Shown: piece after piece, positions 58,156-64,000 of the stretch
Layout of the letters: each line of letters opens with the position of its first letter
Position numbering within the stretch: position 1 is the stretch's first letter
Assembly (NCBI RefSeq): GCF_009709675.1
Contig: NZ_WMLB01000006.1
Span: 186,001-250,000, forward strand
Origin: Agromyces bracchium
GTDB lineage: Bacteria; Actinomycetota; Actinomycetes; Actinomycetales; Microbacteriaceae
Reading direction: 5' to 3'
DNA length: 64,000 nucleotides
Position numbers and translations under genes: made by a program
The notes under the pieces: model-generated
What the model was told of the DNA's origin: nothing
Seen by the model: the letters and a program-made list of their open reading frames with translations, nothing else
Databases searched by the model: none

Positions 58156-59706
58156 ATGAGCCTCACCGAGACCGCCTCGTCGCCCGCCGCGACCACCGAC
58201 GTGCCGCAGATCGGCCACTGGATCGACGGCGCCCTGCGCGCATCCGCCTCGGGGCGCACCGCGCCCGTGTACAACCCGGCCACCGGCGCCGTGCAGGCCG
58301 AGGTCGCCCTCGCGGACCAGGCAGAGATCGACGAGGCCATCGCCTCGGCCGAGCGCGGCTACCGCGTCTGGAAGGACTTCTCGATCGCCAAGCGCCAGGG
58401 CGTGCTGTTCGCGTTCCGCGAGCTGCTGAACTCGCGCAAGGGCGAGCTCGCGGCGATCATCACGCGCGAGCACGGCAAGGTGCTCTCCGACGCGATGGGC
58501 GAGATCCTCCGCGGCCAGGAGGTCGTCGAGCTCGCGACCGGGTTCCCGCACCTGATCAAGGGCGCGTTCTCCGAGAACGCCTCGTCGGGCATCGACGTCT
58601 ACTCGCTCAAGCAGCCCCTCGGCGTGGTCGGCGTCATCAGCCCCTTCAACTTCCCGGCCATGGTGCCGATGTGGTTCTTCCCCATCGCGATCGCCGCGGG
58701 CAACGCCGTCGTGCTGAAGCCCTCCGAGAAGGACCCGTCGGCAGCGCTCTGGCTCGCCGAGCTGTGGAAGGAGGCCGGCCTGCCCGACGGCGTCTTCACC
58801 GTGCTGCAGGGCGACAAGCTCGCCGTCGACGGCCTGCTCACCTCCCCGGTCGTGCAGTCCATCTCGTTCGTCGGCTCCACGCCGATCGCGCAGTACATCT
58901 ACGAGACCGCCTCCAAGCACGGCAAGCGCGTCCAGGCCCTCGGTGGTGCGAAGAACCACATGCTGGTCCTCCCCGACGCCGACCTCGACCTCGTCGCCGA
59001 CCAGGCCGTGAACGCCGGCTACGGCGCCGCGGGCGAGCGCTGCATGGCCATCTCGGTCGTCCTCGCCGTCGAGCCGGTCGCGGACGAGCTCATCGAGAAG
59101 ATCGCCGACCGCATCGGCAAGCTCAAGATCGGCAACGGTGCAGGCACCGACGGCGTCGAGCCCGACATGGGCCCGCTGATCACCGACGTGCACCGCGACA
59201 AGGTGTCCTCCTACGTCGACATCGCCGAGGCCGACGGCGCGACCGTCGTCGTCGACGGCCGCGGCTACACCGTCGACGGCCACGAGGACGGCTTCTTCTT
59301 CGGCCCCACCCTGCTCGACCAGGTCCCCACCACGTCCCGCGCCTACACCGAGGAGATCTTCGGCCCGGTGCTCTCGGTCGTCCGCGTCGCCTCCTACGAC
59401 GAGGGCCTCGACCTGATCAACTCCGGCCAGTTCGGCAACGGCACCGCGATCTTCACCAACGACGGCGGCGCCGCCCGCCGCTTCCAGAACGAGGTCGAGG
59501 TCGGCATGATCGGCATCAACGTGCCGATCCCCGTCCCTGTCGCGTACCACTCCTTCGGCGGCTGGAAGCAGTCCCTCTTCGGCGACAGCAAGGCCTACGG
59601 CGTCCACGGCTTCGCCTTCTTCACCCGCGAGAAGGCCGTCACCAGCCGCTGGCTCGACCCCGCCACCCACGGCGGCATCAACCTCGGCTTCCCGCAGAAC
59701 CACTGA
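58156..59706 (+). CDS. mmsA: CoA-acylating methylmalonate/malonate-semialdehyde dehydrogenase
   Basis: 516 residues. GVVGVISPFNFPAMVPMWFF, VLKPSEKDPSAALWLAELW, FVGSTPIAQYIYETASKHGK, the Cys loop GAAGERCMAISV with Cys296, and VPIPVPVAYHSFGGWKQSLF are the MmsA/IolA hallmarks (the family lacks the Glu general base typical of other ALDHs). It converts methylmalonate or malonate semialdehyde to propionyl- or acetyl-CoA. ATG 58156 has AAGGAG nearby. Followed by a class III aminotransferase that could generate its semialdehyde. Confidence 0.95.
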   Translation: MSLTETASSPAATTDVPQIGHWIDGALRASASGRTAPVYNPATGAVQAEVALADQAEIDEAIASAERGYRVWKDFSIAKRQGVLFAFRELLNSRKGELAAIITREHGKVLSDAMGEILRGQEVVELATGFPHLIKGAFSENASSGIDVYSLKQPLGVVGVISPFNFPAMVPMWFFPIAIAAGNAVVLKPSEKDPSAALWLAELWKEAGLPDGVFTVLQGDKLAVDGLLTSPVVQSISFVGSTPIAQYIYETASKHGKRVQALGGAKNHMLVLPDADLDLVADQAVNAGYGAAGERCMAISVVLAVEPVADELIEKIADRIGKLKIGNGAGTDGVEPDMGPLITDVHRDKVSSYVDIAEADGATVVVDGRGYTVDGHEDGFFFGPTLLDQVPTTSRAYTEEIFGPVLSVVRVASYDEGLDLINSGQFGNGTAIFTNDGGAARRFQNEVEVGMIGINVPIPVPVAYHSFGGWKQSLFGDSKAYGVHGFAFFTREKAVTSRWLDPATHGGINLGFPQNH

Positions 59707-59712
59707 CCCGAC

Positions 59713-59798
59713 CCGGTGGTCGAGTAGGGCGCCCCGCGCCCGTATCGAGACCCCTTCACCCGGTCTCGATACGTCGCTTCGCTCCTACTCGACCACCG
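59713..59798. repeat. Double dispersed inverted repeat, copy 4
   Basis: CCGGTGGTCGAGTAGGGC...CGTATCGAGACC (59713-59752) and CGGTCTCGATACG...CTACTCGACCACCG (59761-59798), arranged head to head so the two elements pair into one long stem between mmsA and the aminotransferase gene. Confidence 0.75.
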
Positions 59799-59823
59799 CA
59801 CGAACCGAACCAAGGACTTCCCG

Positions 59824-61239
59824 ATGACCGACACCCTCTCCCCCGAGACCACCGCGGTGTACACGGACCGCCGCGGGGCCGTGCACCCCCTGCCCGACGC
59901 GTCCGCCGAGGCGCAGGTGCGCGCCGACGACCGCGCGCACGTGTTCCACTCGTGGAGCGCGCAGGCGCTCATCGACCCGCTGCCCGTCGCCGCGGGCGAG
60001 GGCGCGACGTTCTGGGACTACCAGGGCAACGCGTACCTCGACTTCTCGTCGCAGCTCGTGAACCTCAACCTCGGGCACCAGCACCCCGATCTCGTCGCGG
60101 CGATCCAGCAGCAGGCCGGTCGCCTCGCGACCATCCAGCCGTCGATGGCGTCCGACGTGCGCGGCGAGCTCGCGCGCCGCATCGCCGAGGTCGCGCCCGG
60201 TGACCTCGACAAGGTGTTCTTCACCAACGGCGGCGCCGACGCGAACGAGTACGCGGTGCGCATGGCGCGCGCCGTGACGGGTCGTCGCAAGGTGCTCTCG
60301 ATGTACCGCAGCTACCACGGCGGCACCGCGACGGCGATCTCGCTCACGGGCGACCCGCGCCGCTGGGCGAACGAGCCGAGCGACGGCAGCGTCGCGCACT
60401 TCCTCGGGCCGTACCCGTACCGTTCGTCGTTCCACGCGACGACCGAGGCCGAGGAGACCGAGCGCGCGCTCGCGCACCTCGAGCAGGTCATCACGCTCGA
60501 GGGCGCGACCACGATCGCGGCGATCATCATCGAGACCGTGGTCGGCACCAACGGCGTGCTCGTGCCGCCGGCCGGCTACCTGCAGGGCGTGCGCGCGCTC
60601 GCAGACAAGTACGGCATCGTCTACATCGCCGACGAGGTCATGGTCGGCTTCGGCCGCATCGGCGAGTGGTTCGCGGTGAACCACTTCGGCGTGACGCCCG
60701 ACCTCATCACCTTCGCCAAGGGCGTCAACTCGGGCTACGCGCCGCTCGGCGGCGTCGTGATCTCCGACCGCATCGCCTCGCACTTCGACACGGTCGCCTT
60801 CATGGGCGGGCTCACCTACTCGGGCCACCCGCTCGCGTGCGCCCCGGGCGTCGCCACGTTCGAGGTGTTCGAGCGCGACGGCATCCTCGAGCGGGTCCGC
60901 GACCTGGGCGAGCGCGTCGTCGGTCCGCGCCTGCGCGCGATGGCCGAGCGGCATCCGTCGGTCGGCGAGGTGCGGGGCCTCGGCCTGTTCTGGGCGATCG
61001 AGCTGGTGCGCGACCGCGAGACCCGCGAGCCGCTCGTGCCGTTCAACGCGTCGGGGGCGGATGCCGCGCCGATGGCGAAGGTCGCCGCGGCCTGCAAGCA
61101 GGCGGGTCTCTGGCCGTTCATCCACTTCAACCGGATGCACGTGGCGCCGCCGCTCGTGATCAGCGAGGACGACCTCGTCCGCGGGCTCGACATCATCGAC
61201 GCGGCCCTCGACGTCGCCGACGCCGAGATCGCGGGCTGA
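59824..61239 (+). CDS. Class III PLP-dependent aminotransferase
   Basis: 471 residues. DYQGNAYLDFSSQLVNLNLG opens the fold; FFTNGGADANEYAVRMARAV and YRSYHGGTATAISLTGDPRR are substrate and phosphate loops; IYIADEVMVGFGRIGEW has the pyridine Asp; TFAKGVNSGYAPLGGVVIS holds Lys299. Class III enzymes act on omega-amines, including beta-alanine, GABA and taurine. Next to mmsA the likely substrate is beta-alanine or 3-aminoisobutyrate giving malonate or methylmalonate semialdehyde. ATG 59824 begins after AAGGA. Confidence 0.93.
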   Translation: MTDTLSPETTAVYTDRRGAVHPLPDASAEAQVRADDRAHVFHSWSAQALIDPLPVAAGEGATFWDYQGNAYLDFSSQLVNLNLGHQHPDLVAAIQQQAGRLATIQPSMASDVRGELARRIAEVAPGDLDKVFFTNGGADANEYAVRMARAVTGRRKVLSMYRSYHGGTATAISLTGDPRRWANEPSDGSVAHFLGPYPYRSSFHATTEAEETERALAHLEQVITLEGATTIAAIIIETVVGTNGVLVPPAGYLQGVRALADKYGIVYIADEVMVGFGRIGEWFAVNHFGVTPDLITFAKGVNSGYAPLGGVVISDRIASHFDTVAFMGGLTYSGHPLACAPGVATFEVFERDGILERVRDLGERVVGPRLRAMAERHPSVGEVRGLGLFWAIELVRDRETREPLVPFNASGADAAPMAKVAAACKQAGLWPFIHFNRMHVAPPLVISEDDLVRGLDIIDAALDVADAEIAG

Positions 61240-61264
61240 CCCGCTCCGCTCCCCCGACCGACCG

Positions 61265-61318
61265 CATGGGAATCCGCGGTTCGCGCCCCTCAGGGGCCGC
61301 GAACCGCGGATTCTCATG
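61265..61318. terminator. Long hairpin of the CATGAGAATCC repeat family
   Basis: CATGGGAATCCGCGG...CGCCCC (61265-61289) pairs with GGGGCCGCG...CCGCGGATTCTCATG (61293-61318) with one mismatch and one bulge. It stands 25 bp after the aminotransferase stop and probably terminates transcription, though it has no clear U-tract. Confidence 0.6.
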
Positions 61319-61410
61319 TGCCGGCCCCTCCGGGAGGGTGGCGCGGCCGGGCGACCGGGGTCGCCCGAGGCTGCCGGGCGGCCCGAGCCCGAGCGGCTAG
61401 CCTGAGGCAC

Positions 61411-62886
61411 ATGGACGCACGCGGGCCCGCCGGGGGGATGCCACGCCGCGCGTTCCTCGCCGCGACGCTCGGCGGCCTCGCCGTCACGCTCGCCGCGTGC
61501 ACCGACGGCGGCCCGACCCCGACGCCCACCCCGACCCGCACGCCCGCTCCGTCGCCGACCCCGAGCGCGGGCGGCGTCCCGGCCCCCGAGGCGTTCCTCC
61601 GCTCACGGTGGAGCCGCGACCCGTTCACGCGCGGAGCGTTCAGCTTCGAGGCGGTCGGCTCCACGCCCGAACTGCGCAGGGCCCTCGCGGAACCGATCGC
61701 CGACCGGCTCGTCATCGCGGGCGAGGGCACCTCGTCCGACGCGCCGGGCACCGTGCACGGCGCCTACGCCGAGGGCGTGCGCGCGGCGCGCACGATCGCC
61801 GACCTCGCCGACGAGGGCGACCGCATCGCCGTCATCGGCGCCGGCATCGCCGGGCTCGCCGCCGCGCGCACGCTCGCCGACGCCGGCCACGATGTCGTGG
61901 TGGTCGAGGCCGGCACGTCGCTCGGCGGCCGGCTGCGCACGGTCGAGGACGACGCGTTCGGCGGCCCGGTGGTCCTCGGCAGCGTCTTCGCCTCCGACGG
62001 CGCCGAGCTCCGCCCCGTGCTCGCGGAGGCGGGGGTCGCGACGCGCCCGTTCACGCCCAACGTCCAGGCCCGCACGCCCGACGGCGTCGTCGCCGAGCCC
62101 TCGCCCGCCGGGTGGGAGGCGATCGCGATCGCCCAGGAGTGGGCCGCCGGCAACTCGGCCGACGTGTCGCTCACCAATGCGCTGATCCGGTCGGGCGCGG
62201 TCCCGATCTCCGGCGAGCCGGGCGCCGACGGCCTGAGCCCGCGCGACTGGCTCGTGAACGCGATCTCGACGGGCGTCGAGCCCACGACGGGCGCCGCGCC
62301 GACCCGGGTCTCCGCCAAGCGGTTCGACGCCGACATGGTGTGGCGTCCGACGTCGCGGGTGGTGAGCGGCTGGAGCGCCCTCATCGACCGGCTCGCCGAC
62401 GGCCTCGCCATCGCGGGGTCGAGCGTCGTCACGACGATCACCGTGGGCGACGACGGAGTGGGCCTCCGCCTCGACACGGGCGAGTCGCTGCGCATGCACC
62501 GCGTGATCGTGACGGCGTCGGTCGGCGTGCTGAAGACCGACACGATCACCTTCGACCCGCCGCTGCCGCTCCTGCACCAGCGCGCGATCGGGGTGCTCGG
62601 CATGGGCGCCTCCGACGTGGTGTGGCTCGCGTTCGACGAGCCGTTCTGGCGAGCGGATGCCGCCGGCGCGACTCCGACCGATGGCACGAGCGGCGACGCG
62701 AACGTGTTCACGCTGGTCGGCGCGACCCCGACCGTCGCCGCCTGGCTCGACGTCGGGGTGGATCCCCGGCGCCCGGTCCTCCTCGGCATCCTCGCCGCCG
62801 AGCACGCGCGGCGCCTCGCTGAGCTCGACGACGACGACGCCCTCGCCGAGGTGCTCGCGTCGCTCGAGCCCTTCGCCCCGCGCTAG
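61411..62886 (+). CDS. Exported flavin amine oxidase lipoprotein, apparently circularly permuted
   Basis: 491 residues. PRRAFLAATLGGLAVTLAAC is a Tat/lipoprotein signal with Cys30. After a Thr/Pro linker come segments that normally end an amine oxidase: RSRWSRDPFTRGAFSFEAVG (64-83), LAEPIADRLVIAGEGTSSD (92-110) and PGTVHGAYAEGVRAARTI (112-129). Only then does the FAD-binding strand appear (IAVIGAGIAGLAAARTLADA, 139-158, with VVVVEAGTSLGGRLRTVE). The chain ends LLGILAAEHARRLAELDDDD, which usually precedes the RW..DPF segment. The order thus looks circularly permuted. Both cofactor-binding parts are intact, so it may be active at the cell surface. The stop CTAG is shared with the convergent gene. 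Confidence 0.85.
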   Translation: MDARGPAGGMPRRAFLAATLGGLAVTLAACTDGGPTPTPTPTRTPAPSPTPSAGGVPAPEAFLRSRWSRDPFTRGAFSFEAVGSTPELRRALAEPIADRLVIAGEGTSSDAPGTVHGAYAEGVRAARTIADLADEGDRIAVIGAGIAGLAAARTLADAGHDVVVVEAGTSLGGRLRTVEDDAFGGPVVLGSVFASDGAELRPVLAEAGVATRPFTPNVQARTPDGVVAEPSPAGWEAIAIAQEWAAGNSADVSLTNALIRSGAVPISGEPGADGLSPRDWLVNAISTGVEPTTGAAPTRVSAKRFDADMVWRPTSRVVSGWSALIDRLADGLAIAGSSVVTTITVGDDGVGLRLDTGESLRMHRVIVTASVGVLKTDTITFDPPLPLLHQRAIGVLGMGASDVVWLAFDEPFWRADAAGATPTDGTSGDANVFTLVGATPTVAAWLDVGVDPRRPVLLGILAAEHARRLAELDDDDALAEVLASLEPFAPR

Positions 62887-63695
62887 CGGCCGGCCCGTCG
62901 GCGCACCCCGCGCCGCGCCAGCCGCCGGTGCACGCCGACGAGCACCGAGGTCAGGCCGACGAAGATGAGCAGCACGAGGACGCAGTACACCGCCACGCCG
63001 AGGTAACCGCCGACCTGCCCGGCGTCGAGGAAGAAGTACGGGTACCACCCGATGTCGGCGCCGCGGACGAGCGTGTAGACGAGCCATCCGGCGGGGAAGA
63101 CCAGCACGAGGCCGATCGTCGCCCACGGCACCGGCGGGTTCACGGCGATCACGGCGTCGACGGTCCACGCGACGAGCGCGAGCACGGGCACCACGAAGTG
63201 CAGGAGCGTGTCGGACCACGGCACCTCGAGCCGGTAGTCGCGCGTCGACGCCTGCACGGCGATCAGGGCGAACACGATGCCGGAGACGAGCAGGTAGACC
63301 GTCACGATGGTGCGGAACGCGGCGAGCACGGGCGGGTCGCGGTGCTGCGTGAGCGCGAACCCGGCGGCGACGAGCAGCACGACGACGGCGAGCATCGCCG
63401 ACAGGATCGTGAAGTAGCTGAAGAAGTTCACCGACGCGAACAGCGGGAACTCGAGCACGTACTGGTAGTTGCCGATCAGCGCGACGATCTCGACCACGGC
63501 GATCGCGAGGCGGAACGCTCCGAGCGCGCGCCGCGACCTCGTCGTCCGCGCGAGGGCCGCCGGGTCGACCGCGAGCACGGCGGCCTCGACGGGGGGCGAC
63601 TCGACGCCGGTATCGGGCGCGGGAGCGGCGCCGGCCTCGGCCGGCTCCGCGGCGCTCCCCGCCCCCGAACCGGAGCCGAGGACGCGCGCGGACAT
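62883..63695 (-). CDS. Pr6Pr family membrane protein
   Basis: 270 residues. A 55-residue Ala/Pro-rich N-terminus is followed by six membrane helices with NFFSYFTILSAMLAVVVLLV, VPWSDTLLHFVVPVLALVAW and IGWYPYFFLDAGQVGGYLGV. It shares these landmarks with the Pr6Pr protein at 16961-17707. Function unknown. Its stop codon overlaps that of the convergent amine oxidase in a palindromic CTAG, so the two genes end on the same four bases. Confidence 0.85.
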   Translation of the reverse strand: MSARVLGSGSGAGSAAEPAEAGAAPAPDTGVESPPVEAAVLAVDPAALARTTRSRRALGAFRLAIAVVEIVALIGNYQYVLEFPLFASVNFFSYFTILSAMLAVVVLLVAAGFALTQHRDPPVLAAFRTIVTVYLLVSGIVFALIAVQASTRDYRLEVPWSDTLLHFVVPVLALVAWTVDAVIAVNPPVPWATIGLVLVFPAGWLVYTLVRGADIGWYPYFFLDAGQVGGYLGVAVYCVLVLLIFVGLTSVLVGVHRRLARRGVRRRAGR

Positions 63696-63766
63696 GCCCT
63701 CACGGTAGTCGCCCCGCCTCCACGCCGGTCGCGGATACGCCGGGGCGCGCGCCAGTCGCGCCGACC

Positions 63767-64000
63767 TCAGTCGAGCGGCCGCAGGATCCGGTCGAGGAAC
63801 CGTCGAGTCCGCTCCTCCCGCGGATTCGTGAAGATCTCCTTCGGCGCACCGCGCTCGACGATGACGCCGCCGTCCATGAACAGCACCTCGTCGGCGGCCT
63901 GCTTCGCGAACTGCAGTTCGTGGGTCACCACGACCATGGTCCAGCCCTCGTCGGCGAGCTCCTTGATGACGTGCAGCACCTCGCCGACGAGCTCCGGGTC
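63767..64000 (-). CDS. Polar amino acid ABC transporter ATP-binding protein (GlnQ-like), 5' end cut by window edge
   Basis: Only the last 77 residues are in the window; the N-terminal part lies beyond the right edge. [40 protein letters not shown] with the switch His, and [20 protein letters not shown] are diagnostic of GlnQ/HisP-type ATPases. The Walker motifs are outside the window. Probably energises uptake of glutamine, arginine or another polar amino acid. Confidence 0.92.
   Translation of the reverse strand, partial: DPELVGEVLHVIKELADEGWTMVVVTHELQFAKQAADEVLFMDGGVIVERGAPKEIFTNPREERTRRFLDRILRPLD

Noticed and set aside
56319-60203. A 1294-codon open frame on the plus strand
   Set aside because: It is a GC-rich shadow: it runs antisense through the PucR gene and then out of frame through mmsA and the aminotransferase, and is rich in Arg with no domain.
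1-64000. tRNA, rRNA, riboswitch and CRISPR features
   Set aside because: None of their conserved sequences or repeat-spacer structures was seen in the intergenic gaps, all of which are under about 260 bp; a covariance-model scan was not possible here.

Overview
The window looks like chromosomal DNA of a high-GC actinobacterium, most probably a member of the Microbacteriaceae (Agromyces/Microbacterium-like). The reasons are very GC-rich third codon positions, many GTG starts with 4-bp GTGA/ATGA overlaps, an aceA/aceB pair with a RamB-type regulator, and dispersed inverted repeats of the type GGTCTCGATACG...CTACTCGACC that are common in that family. No rRNA, tRNA, CRISPR array, insertion sequence or prophage was seen, and no gene-free stretch exceeds about 260 bp.

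Region 1 (1-19.9 kb) is the most unusual part. A leftward array of eleven genes (11228 down to 1) encodes a sugar-binding lipoprotein, a Gfo/Idh/MocA oxidoreductase, a polyprenyl diphosphate synthase, an inositol-3-phosphate synthase homologue, a UbiA-type prenyltransferase (SCO3242/EboC-like), a sugar isomerase, EboA, a TatD-like hydrolase (EboB-like), EboE, an EboF-like phosphodiesterase and a second sugar isomerase. This is an ebo-type metabolite-traffic cluster in which the usual dehydroquinate-synthase-like EboD is absent and an inositol phosphate synthase stands in its place, together with its own isoprenoid-chain synthase. Divergently transcribed are the ATPase and permease of the same sugar ABC system and a ROK regulator. 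RCTTATG-type half-sites occur in the divergent promoter, over the ROK start codon and upstream of a Tat-exported sugar isomerase at 18.97 kb. The proposed role is making and exporting a prenylated or phosphorylated cyclitol.

Region 2 (15.4-32.2 kb) holds housekeeping and accessory genes: a YqaJ-type nuclease, an alpha/beta hydrolase, a Pr6Pr membrane protein, a quinone-oxidoreductase-like enzyme, DNA photolyase, a HerA-like ATPase, the glyoxylate shunt (aceA, aceB), a NarL-type two-component system and a PadR-controlled membrane protein.

Region 3 (32.3-38.5 kb) is a complete polyamine ABC transporter (PotA, D, B, C) followed by an amidohydrolase. Region 4 (38.5-46.8 kb) has a GNAT enzyme, a lipoprotein, a second two-component system, a RamB-like regulator that may control aceA/aceB, and a PadR/serine-hydrolase pair.

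Region 5 (46.9-63.8 kb) looks like amine and amino-acid catabolism: a DAO-type FAD oxidoreductase with a cupin, an APC permease with a TetR regulator, a P1 (DmpA-like) aminopeptidase, a PucR regulator divergent from a methylmalonate/malonate-semialdehyde dehydrogenase and a class III aminotransferase, and an exported flavin amine oxidase whose sequence appears circularly permuted. A 16-bp palindrome (TTGNNCANNNNTKCAA) lies in the promoters of the Pot operon, the FAD oxidoreductase and the APC-permease/TetR operon, suggesting one TetR-controlled amine regulon. A PhoD-like phosphatase carries an apparent frameshift. The window ends inside a polar amino acid ABC transporter ATPase.
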